Of a stretch of 64,000 bases of DNA, positions 24,007 through 36,101 are shown piece by piece. This DNA is from Malus domestica (lineage: Eukaryota > Streptophyta > Magnoliopsida > Rosales > Rosaceae). How positions within the stretch are numbered: position 1 is the stretch's first letter; every line of letters starts with the position of its first letter. Where the stretch lies: the NCBI RefSeq assembly GCF_042453785.1, contig NC_091661.1, forward strand, positions 30,433,501-30,497,500, in the 5' to 3' direction. The translations under genes were made by a program, and so were the position numbers. The notes below the pieces were generated by a model. That model had not been told where the DNA came from. It did not search any database and worked only from the letters and a program-made list of their open reading frames with translations.

Positions 24007-24806
24007 GAAGCGTGCTTATGTTTTTGTCACAGATCCTGAAGAAAACTATAGATCTGCATGCGTTTGTATCTTCATAGAATTCTAACTGTTGTTCTGGTGA
24101 GAAAATAATCTCAAAACATATGATGTGAAGTGGACTTGGCTAATAATTCATTTTGATTATGTATATGCAGAATTAGTAGCTGAGAAAATAGAATGGGCAA
24201 GTATACAAATGGATTTGATTTGATTCTTGGAGCTCACATATATCTCCACAATTGTTAATTTTTATCATGGTTAGGCAGCATGACTATATTATTTGCTACT
24301 AACTGAGAGAGTGCACCTGCAATTCAAGCCCTTAACGTGTTCTTTATTTATTTTTTTATATTGAAAATCATTACACAGCGTTGGTGGTGGGTACCTGATA
24401 CGGTACCTCTGGCTCTCTTCTTCACTGCAACAAGTTGCCAAAAAAGTAAGTCGAAATCGTGATGCATAATTTCCTTTCATTTTTTAATTAATTTATGAAT
24501 ATACTTTCATCATAATGTATTTACTTCTTGGGCAGTGCAGCCTTTACAGAAATGGATGCATCCATTCTTTTCCCTGGTACAGGTATTGACCTCTGTTAAA
24601 TTTGATTTTCCTGAGCATTTTCTTTTATTTAAGGTCAAAACTATTTATGAGTCATATTTATCATCGTCGTGCATAGAAAAATGTTGTAATTATTTCTCTC
24701 TCTCACAAAATTAGTAGATTTGAAGTCAGTAATTGACTAAATCATTTGTATTTTGTTTGAATGCAAATGTCTTATTAGTTCATTTATGATATTTATTGTG
24801 ACTGTT

Positions 24807-24867
24807 AAAATATTATTCTCATAAACAACAACAACAAAGCCTTTTCCCACTAAAATATTATTCTCAT
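24807..24867 (-). mobile_element. 29-bp RTE LINE tail with perfect 16-bp TSD
   Basis: The 29-nt insert at 24823-24851 is the complement of AGTGGGAAAAGGCTTTGTTG plus further GTT units, i.e. the 3' end of the RTE LINE seen at 40325. It is flanked on both sides by the same 16 bases, AAAATATTATTCTCAT (24807-24822 and 24852-24867). This is a real, extremely 5'-truncated retroposition event on the minus strand. Confidence 0.88.
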
Positions 24868-25408
24868 AATGATTTAAATTATGTTTCTTACCATAATAAC
24901 TAAATAATTTAAAAAATCTAAACAGGAATTAGTATACAGTTTTTTGAATCCGAATGATATTTATATATGCCCTCATTTCATCTGAAAAACGGCTTTTATG
25001 CTTGGTGACAATGTGTTTTTCAGTTTGCTGCAGCCAACGTCGAATTCTATCTAATTAGGGAAAAGGTCCAACAAATTTCCACTAGATCCATCAAGCGCAT
25101 GATTAAGCTTTTGAAATTTCTGTAAGTAATTCTTTTGTTTGTTCCTTTAAGTTTGCATATATGATTTTTTGCATTTATAAAAGTTAAAATCAAGTTTTTT
25201 TTTTTTTTTTTTTTTGATGAGAATGCAGATTTTGGATTTAGCATTTGATTTTCTTTGATGGGATTTTGAATTTAATGTGTGGAAATTGGGTTTCATTTGA
25301 ATCTGAAAAATATGAATGTTTAGGGTTTTTGTTTGCTGATTATTGTTTGTTTTATTTGTATTTTTTCGAGTTATATTTAATTTATGTTTATATTGGGAGG
25401 TATCTTTA

Positions 25409-25608
25409 AGGTTTAATAGAATAGATGAGTGGATAAGGTTTCTCAACTTTTAAATTGTTTTGTTATCAACGTGCAGTACCTATGCTCACAAGTCCTAAAC
25501 TAATCTTATTAAATTAAGGAGTTCGTAGACCACCTACAAAATGATGGAATCAAGGAATAAAAAAAAAGTGGTCCATTTCCCACTGTCCTAACCCGTCTCC
25601 CCCTACCT
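25409..25608 (+). repeat. internal Helitron repeat, copy 2
   Basis: The partner of 21256-21459, sharing GTCCTAAACTAATCTTATTA, AAATTAAGGAGTT and CCTAACCCGTCTCCCCC. An A/T-run tract (25192-25215) lies just upstream. Confidence 0.7.
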
Positions 25609-26023
25609 GTAGCAGAATTAAAATTTTGTTTTGAAGTGTATGCCATTTCGGATAATTTGGGCTTGATTTTGAGCACGTTGTTAAGATTATTAATCACACT
25701 TTTTCATAGTAATTTAGATGAAAAAAAAATGCTGAATTTGGGGGCATGGGGATGGGGGAGTGGGAATGCAGAGATAGAATTATGGGTTGAGTAGTGATGC
25801 TGAATATGAGGGTATGGGGGTGTGAGAATTTCAGAGAGAGAGAGTGAGGGAGGGATGGGGTTGGTTTTGAAAGATTTGCTCTACCTAGGATTGTTCCTGT
25901 AAGATTTTGACAGCGTTGTCTCTCTAAAATTTGTACCCTTTTCTGACGTTTGTAGGGTTTAGGTTTCATCAGATGGCGTTTGTAATGTTTATACTGAACT
26001 GTCGACTCTTTTATTCTATGTAG

Positions 26024-26133
26024 GTGAAATTGAAGGTCAGTAGATCTCTTAAATTGATGAGGGGGCTACAATTCGTACAAGGAAACTAGCCAGAGATATG
26101 CTACTATTTTGGAAGAGAGTGGATAAAGAGATG
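26024..26133 (+). pseudogene. INO80 DBINO-domain exon fragment
   Basis: The exon is bounded by TTCTATGTAG and GTATCC. It reads VKLKVSRSLKLMRG, then after a one-base loss IRTRKLARDMLLFWKRVDKEM. This is the start of the DBINO domain, the DNA/Arp-binding region of the INO80 chromatin-remodelling ATPase in the nucleus. Only one exon is present; the ATPase domain is absent. The single-base frameshift lies in the GGGGG run near 26060. It is a captured fragment, not a gene. Confidence 0.85.
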
Positions 26134-27408
26134 GTATCCTTCTCTTCTCCTCCGGAAATGCATTGAGTACAAGAAGTACATGCATGAAAATATCAAAATG
26201 CATGTCTTTTTATCCTATTGATCTTAAATTTAGTCCTCTGTAATGATGTGTAGTAGACCTCAAATTCATATCTTGAAATATTCGTGTCTAAAGTTCTGTA
26301 CATCTTCTGTTTTGGGTTTTTTCCTATTTTAGGCTAAATAAAAAAATTATTATGAAGCCTGGATAGTCATTTAGAATTTTGGTGATATTGAGAGTTGATG
26401 AAGTAGGTGATGAAGGAGGAGGGGACGGAGAAGGTGAAGGTACTGATGGAGAAGGTTATGAAATTGGTGAATTTAAGTCTGAAGGCACTTTCAAATGTTT
26501 TCAAAAAGTCTGAAAGCACTATTATTTTGCTAATTTGCACCACTGATATATAATAATCTTCATCAGAAGCAATATGTCGAACTACTGCTGCTTCATCAGA
26601 ATTAGCAGTTGAAACAATTGAGTTTATTATTTATGATTTTCCTTATTAATTTGACCATGAAAATTGTCAATTATTTTCTAAATATTGGATGCTTTAATTC
26701 CTAAGTTGAGCAGTTTGTGTTACCCCTGTTAGTCATTTTCACGCTCATTATTTAATTGCAGACATTACACTAAACGTGTTCAATCGGTTTCATAATACCT
26801 GATAAGTTCATGCCCATTGAACGCATCAACTTATTATATATATATATATATCTGATATATGTGACTGTTTGAATCAGGACTTATCGAATGAAGGCAGCAG
26901 CAAGGGAATTTGAGCCTTGGCCTGTAGAGATACGATTTTGTAAGGAAGCTAGGTACCTTTCTAAACTTATTGGATGTGAAGATTTGAATGATCAAATTTG
27001 TGAATAATGTAAATTTATGTGATGATTATTCAACCGCCAAATAGGTGGGCATGTTCATATGTTTTCCAATGTTATATACTCTCCTGTCAACTCTGAATGT
27101 TGAATTACTCAACTATTAATGTCAGATTAATTAAAGTTGGGCATCAGTTCATATGTTTTTCAATGTTTTGTAAAAACGATGCAATTTTCACTTGGTATTG
27201 AGTATGTGGTTTTTTAAGTAGAATAGTGGGAGATTCATTTGTAAAAAATCCTCAATGATCATTTGAATATAATTCTGAATACTACACTACCGTTCTGCTT
27301 AAAGCACTCTAATAGATGCATAATCTTGAATGAATATGTAAAGACTACTTGAGAAACTAACAGTATACAAAATCTGAATAATTTTATTTTATTTATTTAT
27401 TTTTTTTA

Positions 27409-27489
27409 CCGACACAAAACCGAGCGCAATGGCGTTCTAGGATTCATATAGCCGACCCCACTTAGTGGGAAAAGGCTTTGTTGTTGTTG
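27409..27489 (+). mobile_element. RTE LINE 3'-end fragment
   Basis: The sequence GACACAAAACCGAGCGCAAT through GGCGTTCTAGG, CATATAGCCGACCCCACTTA and GGCTTTGTTGTTGTTG matches the end of the LINE at 40325. It is strongly 5'-truncated (about 80 bp). No clear target duplication is visible; the T-rich left flank makes it hard to judge. Confidence 0.85.
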
Positions 27490-27936
27490 TTTCCGTCTTT
27501 TTCTAGGTTTGTCTGCTATGGTTATTATGAGTTTCTGGTTTTCTTCATCCTTCAGGCAGTTGCTTCTTTAGGGACTTATGACATAGCATTAGAGATGGGA
27601 AAGAAGGTGATATGTATTTTCGTTATCCGTTCAATTTTGATGGTGGTCCTTATCTTAGTTGTGTTTATTTTCTATGTTGTATATATCCATGTACATATGC
27701 CATGTGTGCGTATAGATCGATCATCTAACAAAAAACATGCTAAACTATATAGAAAATGAAAATTATACGTAATAATGTGTAAAGTTGTTGCCTTTCTATT
27801 ATTTTGTGGTACATTATTTTTACAGGTTTGAACCCCTTACTTGCCACTCATCAGTGGTTGCTATTTCTGGAACTTCTACTTGAATTTCTATGATCTGATT
27901 TTATAGTTTATTTCTCTTGCATTTTGTGAATCTCAG

Positions 27937-28406
27937 TGATGGGCGCAAGAGCTGATGAAGAGGTAAAACTTATTGCACTATTGAAATTGCGGTATATCTA
28001 TACCACTGTGAATGCTCATTTTCTAATTATTTTACTTTGTACAGACAATTGAAAGATTAATTGAGACGGGAGACGGTGAACAAATTTTCCAGAAGGCAAT
28101 CCAAGAACAAGGGGGAGGCTAGGTTTGTCAAATATCCTTTTTTATTCTCTGCCCCTAAATAAGCACTTTTTACAATCGAAATTGTGCATTCTCTCACAAA
28201 CTTGACACATTTTTTGACATCTTAAACAATTAATTTTAAGCTCCTAACTCTTCTAGCTTGGGTTGTTGAAAACTTAATTTTCTGATTAAGATTGATCATT
28301 TCCAAAATTGTGTATCAAATTGTAGATAATGGACACTCTGACCGAAATTCAAGAGCGACATGATGCTGTTAGAGATCTTGAGAGGAAGCTTCTCAATTTA
28401 CAACAG
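27937..28406 (+). pseudogene. SYP13-type syntaxin (Qa-SNARE) exon fragments
   Basis: Three consecutive exons with introns: 27937-27962 (GARADEE), 28045-28122 (TIERLIETGDGEQIFQKAIQ, EQGGG) and 28326-28406 ([27 protein letters not shown]). These residues match the region just N-terminal to and entering the SNARE motif of plasma-membrane syntaxins such as SYP132, which drive vesicle fusion. The rest of the SNARE helix and the C-terminal membrane anchor are missing, and a stop ends the second exon where Gln is expected. Captured within Helitron unit 2. Confidence 0.87.
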
Positions 28407-28870
28407 GTATCTTCTTAGTTTGTTCAATGATGTGTACTCTCTGATGGAAATGAAGTTGCTATATAATACAGATATCTACCTTAGGCCTTACTTTTTAGAG
28501 TTCACTTTACAATTTGGTATTGCCATATTGAATATAATAACATTTTAGATTACATTGATCCATATTATTTTAAAGTATATATAAGGATTAGTTTATAGGT
28601 GTATGCACTTAATATTGGATATATGATATTTTTCAGGTTTAGTTTGATTCCAACTCCTTTTTGAATAAAAAAATTGGTAAGTTCGAGTCAATTTGATTAT
28701 TTCTTGCTTTTCTGCTTAATTTCTACTTCTTTTTTTCCTGCTTTTCTGCTGTTTTTCTGCAGCTTATCTGCTGCTTGTCTGCTCTCCCCCTTTTCTGCTG
28801 CCGTCCATTGCCTTGAACAAAAAAAAAAAAACCCATTTTCCAAAGCCACCAAAGCCACAAGAAAAGAATG

Positions 28871-29025
28871 TATGATGTTGGTGTTTTGTGTATCTATTTC
28901 ACATCTGTGAATGAAAAAAAAAAAACCATTGTAATGTTGGTGTTTTGTGTATCTGTTTCACATCTGTGAATGAAAAAAAACCATTGTAATGTTGGTGTTT
29001 TGTGTATCTATTTCACATGTGTGTT
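28871..29025. repeat. tandem repeat, 56-59-bp period, three copies
   Basis: Each copy has ATGTTGGTGTTTTGTGTATC, then TTTCACAT(C/G)TGTGAATG and an A-run. A diverged fourth piece lies at about 31636-31675. The A-run lengths vary between copies. Confidence 0.8.
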
Positions 29026-30959
29026 GCAAAAATTTGATTTGAATTGGTGGATTTGGGTAAGAAACTAAGAAACCGAAACAGTTCTTTCGGTTTTAAGAGC
29101 TGAAATGGACATGCATGTGTTTCTCTTTGTGAGATATAAGGGATTGAGGAATTTTGAGAGTGATGGCTAGCTAAGGAATAGAGAAGGAATAATTTTTTTG
29201 TTTTTGGATCTAGAGTTTACTGCAAAGTTGATTTCTCTTGATTTTTTGTTGTTTTAATATCTTTTGTTCATGTATTTGAATGGATTTTTTTTTTAAATTT
29301 CTGCCTATTTATGTAAACCCCTATTCAATTTGTTGGATTTCATCAGAGACTATTGGGTCTAATCATTTCCTTTTAATTTTTCAGGTTGTTTTTTTATTTC
29401 TATAGGGGAGTTGCAGGTGTCCGTGTCAGATTCATAAGGAAAAAGAACAATTTTTGTGGATATATTGAAACATGTAAGAAATTGTTCTCTACTAACATAT
29501 TAGGAAAAATTAGAAATTTTCCAGTAAATTTGTTCTCTTTCGGTTAAGTAGTTTAGGCAATATGGACAGATTACTTCAAAATTCAAATTGAATGATGGTT
29601 TATTGGTGTGAATTATGTTACATGTTTAGCTATTCTAATAGATGTATATGTATTAATATTCAACTTATCCCCATTCACTTATGGTGTTTACTAAACTGTT
29701 GTGCACTATTGCTGCACAACCTCTGATGGTTCCATTGTTGGGCAAAAAATTGAGATTAAATTTAATTACAAAATAAAAAACTAGATCGCTACACAGACTC
29801 TGATGTTATTTTGTAACTTAGTTGATTTGGGTTTGTACAGTTTTTTTTCGTCTTTGAGCCACTGGCTTGCAGGTTTTCGAGTGTTAAATTGTTTACTCCT
29901 TGCTATAATATATTCTACAATAACATGTTAACAATTGTTTTAGACAACATGACCTGACCGCATTTCCAAAACAAATTAAAAAAGTAATGATTGAAAACCT
30001 TTGTTAAAGTCTGCTTGAATCAGGACTTATCGAATCAAGGCAGCTGCAAGGAAATTTGAGCTTTGGCATGTATAGATACGATTTTGCAACGAAGCTAGGT
30101 ACCTTCTAGACTTATTGGATGTGAAGATTTATGTGATCGAATTTGTGATTAATATACTTGGATTTTATTAAATTTTTCATGATTTTATGGAGTTTTTTGT
30201 TTAAATTTGTGGGTTTTAGTTTAAATTGTGGGTTTTGGAGATTGAATATGTAAAGGCTGCTTGAGAAACTAACAAAATACAAAATTTGAATGATTCTATT
30301 TGTGTCTATCTGTTTTTCCGGATTTGTCTGCTATTGGCTATTCTGATTTTCTCTGGCTAACAGACTCTCTGAAAATGTGTTTTGGCTTTTTTAATTCAAA
30401 AACTAAAACTCATTTCGTTTGTCGACGATGATTTGTTATGAGGTATTGCTATAAAATGGAGAAATTAACACTGATTCTATTACTATGTGTACAGCAGTTT
30501 GTAATATCTAATCTTAAAATATATATATTTTTTTGGTAGTCAGAAAGAAGGCACTCAAATTACTTCTGCTCCAACCCATTTCAACAATTTATCAAGCTTT
30601 AGTTGAAGCTCCTGGGAAGCATATCCATTATATTGCCAACCTTGAAAAGCCTTGGTAAATAATGTCAGTTGTTGCTTCTCCAACTCTTTTCCCTAATTTA
30701 AGCTTTTTAAGCTTCATTTCCTTTTTCCTATATGTAGTTTTGATTGTGTTGGGAGTTAGCATCTTTGGTTTCGACACTGTTTTGTTTGTGATAGATCTCA
30801 ATATATTGCAAATATTTTGCAAGTTGAGGTGCTAAAAATTTTGCATTAACTTATTTTTTCATTTGCCCGTGTTCTAATCCAAAAGGTTTAAAGTTGGTTG
30901 AATATTACAAACTGGTATAGGTTTGGGTATAATAAAAGAAGTAATATAAATTATTACTA

Positions 30960-31106
30960 GGGGTGTGACATCCACACACCTCATTTTACTTCTCACACCT
31001 TTTTAATTTTCGGTCATCGGATCGAATGAATTGAAGAATATCAACGGACTGAAATTATCAAGGGGTGTGTGAGAAGTAAAATGGGGTGTGTAGATAGCAC
31101 ACCCCT
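30960..31106. mobile_element. 147-bp MITE with long inverted repeats
   Basis: The left arm AGGGGTGTGACATCCACACA..CATTTTACTTCTCACACC pairs with the right arm GGTGTGTGAGAAGTAAAATG..CACACCCCT over about 40 bp with few mismatches. The flanks share ATTAC, a possible short target duplication. The superfamily is not certain. It inserted in Helitron unit 2, so it is younger than that unit. The minus-strand frame (31003-31233) partly derived from it is not a gene. Confidence 0.8.
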
Positions 31107-34082
31107 TATTACCATGACACAGTAACATTGCGAGAGGTCTTTTATTAATCTCTCTATCTATGACAGTACGAAATATATCATAGATGAGACTAATATTTAA
31201 AACCATGTTTATGTACTGGTGAAATACAAGCATCTATATTTCATTGGAAAATCAGGTGAAATACAGGTGTTTTTATTTGCAAAAAATTCAGATATGGTGT
31301 CTTAATAACTTTCTCATTCTATTCTATATGATTCTTTAATCAAAGTTTTGTAGCTTTTGGATTTGGTAGATGTTAGTAAATTAGGTAGTAAAAAGTACTC
31401 TTTTGCTTATTCTCAATGTAGTCAAATTTTCTCAAGACAATTTGAGTGGCGAAAAACAATGTCAAACATATGTCGTATATATAAACGTTTCTTTTGGTTG
31501 TGAAGATAATACTATGGAGTGTGTGCATATTTGAATTTTCAGTTTCCTCGACTGTATTCAATCTCCCATTTCATTATAGACCTCACGTAGTACTTAATTG
31601 TTCTCCACTAAGATGCATGCTTCAGTACAATCGAATGAAAAAAAAAAAACCATTGCAATGTTGGTATTTCGTATATCTTATTTATAACAATGTTTTCTAT
31701 TGCAAATTATTGCCACAACAATTTATATACACAAGGTCCATGTGGCTATTATGCATGCATTATTTTCTTCTAACTGAGGATACGTTTTAATTAGTTCCTC
31801 CCTTAATTTTTTAGGTACACAGTGGTGTTGAAAGTTTTCCTCATTATGCTCCTATGCCCAGTTGGTCAGGTGTATATGACATGCAGTGAGCTCGGGGACA
31901 CGGATAGGTTAATTCATCCATGATGTTGAGCCCTGTCTTGAATGGTATCTTGGGCGCCGCGTTTTAGATGCTTAGGTATATGATTGAAGTGTTATCTGTA
32001 GTTTTTCTTTTTGAATTCATAATATTTGCAACTATAAAAAATAATATACTTTTATACCTCTGTTTCTCATTTCTTTGTTTTCATGAAAAATTAATTGTCA
32101 TTGGCAGCACTATAGAAAACCATCTTTCTGCATTATTCTCCGCTTCATACATAGTTACATGATTTTAGGTTTAATATCTAGCTTTTTAGTTGTAGATTAC
32201 TTATATGGTCTTTAACTACAATATTTAATTTGTCATGTTTTTACTTTTGACTTGCTGATATTTATTTTAGAATCTGGAATCATATCTAATATTTGTTTAT
32301 TTCCTGACTCTTATTCCCTCACTATCTCCAGATTTTAAATTTTGGTAAGAACCATGAAAATGACTGAAAAGTACAATGTTGTTTTTGAAATATATATTAG
32401 CATCCCCTTCTCACCCAAATGCCAAAATCAGGTGGCTTGACTTGAGGTATTTTCAGATATTGTAATTGAATCAACAATTAGGTTACACTTTAACAAAAAT
32501 ATGTAAAAATGGTTGATAACCACATTTATAAGAGAGAAGTACTATTTTGTCTTTGATAGTTAACAGATTTGTGGTTGAGTCAATAACATGCTTTGAGTCT
32601 GAAATCTTTGCTCTTCTCTTTTGCATTCCCAAAATTTGTTTCCTGTAGCTTGGGAAGAAAATTTTGCAAACTGTGCAAGATCCTTTACATGTGCAATTTG
32701 GGATGCTCATTTTGCAATCCAACAATAGAAAAAAAGTTTAAAAGTCTTAATTGAAAACGTTAATTCCCAACCATTTATAACAGGATAGCTTTTTAAGTGT
32801 GAATAATCATATTGTTTGTTACACATTGCTGTATAACCATTTGTGTGGTAGACAGATCAACTACTTTTTTAGCTGTTATAATTTCTTTGTTTGACATACT
32901 AATTTTTCTTTATTTGGTTGATTTGTTTTGTAACAGGAACCAAAGAGAAAAAAGAATGAGCTCAAGGGTGCAATATCGTTGAAGATCAGCCCTAAACAAG
33001 TTATGTAAATCCTATCAACTCTCTACGTATAGAAGGTTCTACAAATATAACTAAGCTACCAACTAATCCTTAGTAGTCAAAGTGCTCCAATGTTTGGAGT
33101 ACATCGGTAAAATAGGAGCGACTATATTTTGGGCATCTCTTAATATGTATATATCAGTGTACATAGCCAAGCTATAAACTACTACTATATACTTTATATA
33201 AATAATTTGTGCATGTTCTATATAAATAGTTTTTACATATCTATGCAACATGCCATAATACATTTAGGCCCTTAGCTTAACCTTATTGTATCTATGCAAC
33301 ATGCTATAATACGTTTAGGCCCTGATCTTAACCCTTTTATACAATACTTATAATTTGTTTGACATTTAGGCCCTTATCCTAATTCCTAATTCCCAAGGTT
33401 AAACCCAACCGTGCTTTATTTAGTTGCTTAAAGCTTTAGTTTGTTGATTGTTATGTTTTATCAGCTGTTATAAAGCCGCTCTCCATGTTTTTACCTTTGA
33501 ACATGTGTGCTTGAAAACTTGCTGAAACGACAACGGAACAATTTTTATGTTTTTTGTTAACTGTTTAAACAGGTGCCTGGCCTGTAGGACAAGTATTTAG
33601 CCACCTTTACTACAGGGGCAAAATATGTGTGGACTACATCTTCCTTCTGTTTCTTCTGTAACTTATGGAAACAGGCATCCTGCATCTTTTTAGCTTTGAA
33701 CATTAGTGCTTGAAAGATTAGCTGCTGAAACAAGAACAACACACTTTTTTTTGCTTTTTTGTTTAGCTGTTAAAACACGTGCTTGGCCTGTAGGACATAT
33801 ATTTTGCCATCTTAACTTGAAGGGCAATATAAGTGTTAAATGCATGTTACTTCTGTTTCTCAAGGAAACAGAGCATTTTTTTGCAACTATACCTTTTATA
33901 ATCAGCTCGGTTGAATGTATATAAAAGTCGAACTGCTTATCTTACCGACACCTTTTACTCATCTATCCCTTTTGTTTGTTCTTGATTATGTTGATTTTTT
34001 TTTTTCAAGTTAAATGTCTTAATTCATGTGGTTAAGGTTGGTGCATTCAAGTCTCGCAGCAACGCGCGGGCATTTTTACTAG

Positions 34083-35165
34083 TAAAGAAGCTAAAGTAGA
34101 AGCTCACTGACCTGTGAACAGTCTCCATGTATTTGTCTTCCTCCAAATACTGAAGCATTATAAAAAACGAGCTCTTTGCTTGCTGTCAAGTGGAAGTAAA
34201 ATAAGTTTGCCAAAGTATATTTGGAAGAAGAAAAAGCTATTCAAGACGTCGCTCTCATATATATTTAGAGACCAATGGGAAGAAGGAAAGCGTCAAACAT
34301 GAGAACTAAGAAACCCGAGCTAGCTAGGGCTTTTAGGTGGATGTATAGATTTCAACCATTAGCAATTAGCTAGCATGGCATCATGGCCAATCGGGAGAAA
34401 GAGGGAGGCAGTGGCGGCACGGACGATGCGCCTGAACAAGCAGGGCCGAATAGTGACAACAGGTCGTTGTATCTATGTTGCATGAACTGGAAGGACCAAG
34501 TCTTTTCTTACATGATCCATGCCATCAAATTTAGCGATTTGTTTCATCATCATGCTCTTGTTTGGATCCCAATCGAACGAACGGACTCTTTGTAAAAATG
34601 CAATGAATTAACGGATTCTACAAATAGGCTTGCGGATTTGCAATGTCCTTGAAACATAATTTCGCCTTTACTCAATGTCTGTGGTTCTGCGTAGGAAAAC
34701 TTCTTCGTATTTTTCTCTAAGAAGTTTGTATGGACGAGGGTTGCAAAAATGACCAAGAAAGAATGCAAAGGAAGGTTCTTAAGATATATAGGCATCCTGA
34801 TGCCTTTTCAAAACAGTTGTAACTGTTTATTTTAAATTCGAACAAAATGTGGAGAGACAGCCTATGACTCCGTGCCCTTTCTCCCCCAAAGCGCCCAAAT
34901 TTGGGAATCCCTCTTTGTGGTCTGCCTCTTGCTCCGCCTTGGGATCAATGGTAGCCCAGTACCCTTCCCTCCCTTCCCTCCTCCCTCTTCCCTTTTCTTT
35001 CACCCTCTGTTTCATCCTTATCTCCCCATCTCTCCCTAATTTTCGCCCTACTTCCTCTTCCCTTTTTTCCACCCTTTGTTTCCTCCCTTTCTTCCCATCT
35101 CTCCCTCTATTCCCTCCCGATTTCCCCATCTTTCCCTTTTCCTCCAACTCCACCCCGTTTTTTTG
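34083..35165. other. gap between Helitron end and LINE; one small open frame
   Basis: 34383-34595 encodes 70 residues starting MANREKEGGSGGTDDAPEQA and including YLCCMNWKDQVFSYM. It has a codable N-terminus and could be the first exon of a lost gene, but I recognise no family and it lacks a continuing exon. 34950-35165 is a CT-rich tract (TCCCTTCCCTCC, TTTCCTCCC) whose translations are meaningless. Confidence 0.3.
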
Positions 35166-35840
35166 CCGATCAAAGACAGAATATATGGAGTGCAAGTTCA
35201 GTGCAAATGGAGGCCAAAACGAGTTAGGGGTGAGGATCGGACATCAAGAAATACCAAAGAGCGACCGTTTTCGTTACCTAGGATCTATCTTGCAAAAGAA
35301 CAAAGAATTAGATGGAGATCTCAACCATAGAATACAAGCTGGATGGATGAAGTGGAAGAGTGCATCCGGCGTGTTGTGTGACCGCCGTATGCCACTGAAG
35401 CTCAAGGGAAAATTTTATAGGACGGCAATAAGGCCGGCGATGTTGTATGGCACAGAATGTTGGGCGGTGAAGCATCAACACGTACACAAAATGGGTGTAG
35501 CGGAGATGAGGATGCTTCGTTGGATGTGTGGGCACACGAGAAAGGATAAGATTAGGAATGAGGATATCCGGGGTAAAGTAGGAGTAGCCGAAATTGAAGG
35601 AAAGATGAGAGAAAATCGGTTACGGTGGTTTGGACATGTGCAAAGAAGGCCTACTGACGCTCCGATTAGAAGATGCGACTATGGGACAGAGGTTCAGGGC
35701 CGAAGGGGCAGAGGAAGACCTAGGAAAACTTTGGAAGAGACCCTAAGAAAAGACTTAGAGTACTTGGATCTAACGGAGGACATGACACAGGACAGAACAC
35801 AATGGCGTTCTAAGATTCATATAGCCGATCCCACTCAGTG
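35166..35840 (+). mobile_element. RTE-type LINE, C-terminal reverse transcriptase fragment
   Basis: The open frame continues from RSKTEYMECKF through RFRYLGSILQ, NHRIQAGWMKWKSASGVLCD, FYRTAIRPAMLYGTECWAVK, MRMLRWMCGHTRKDKI and RLRWFGHVQRRP to HIADPTQ-stop. This is the C-terminal part of the RT-encoding protein of plant RTE LINEs, often mis-annotated as a craniofacial-development-2-like protein. The element is 5'-truncated at about 35166 and lacks the TTG-repeat tail, ending where the next element begins. Confidence 0.88.
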
Positions 35841-36101
35841 ACTTGGATTTTCCAAGTCTCCAACCGAGAAGTTGTCCTCACTCGGGAAATTAAGGGAACA
35901 CTACCTCAACCTATATGTTCCACTCACAAAGCTTCAACATACAAGCTTCAACAAAAGAAAATTCAAAGAACTTAGCGAAGAAGGCTTTGGTGTATTTAAC
36001 ACAATACGTTGAAATGAAGGAAAGCTTATTTATTGATATCCCCGATAAGTTACAAATATGTACATATACTTGAGTCAAAATAAACAAACAAGAGGGAGCC
36101 T

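Larger units (their letters stand above)
22074..34082 (+). mobile_element. Helitron unit 2 with intact 3' terminus; multiple gene fragments
   Basis: It begins with the shared leader CTATTTACAGCAAAGCC, GGGCTGGGTTGG, CAATTTTGTCCTGTGCG, ATTGGGGTGGGTTTAGG. It ends CTCGC-AGCAACGC-GCGGG (hairpin, 34053-34070) then CATTTTTACTAG with a T following, which is the classic Helitron 3' end (hairpin about 12 nt before CTRR, insertion between A and T). No Rep/helicase is seen, so it is non-autonomous. Captured pieces include INO80 (26024-26133) and a SYP13 syntaxin (27937-28406) plus unidentified exon-like segments. Internal direct repeats (26872-27008 with 30015-30155; 21731-21825 with 28543-28638) show repeated rearrangement. 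Confidence 0.6.

Noticed and set aside
34849-35165. N-terminal part of a 330-residue frame fused to the LINE
   Set aside because: CT-rich low-complexity translation; the protein-like part begins only at the LINE junction.
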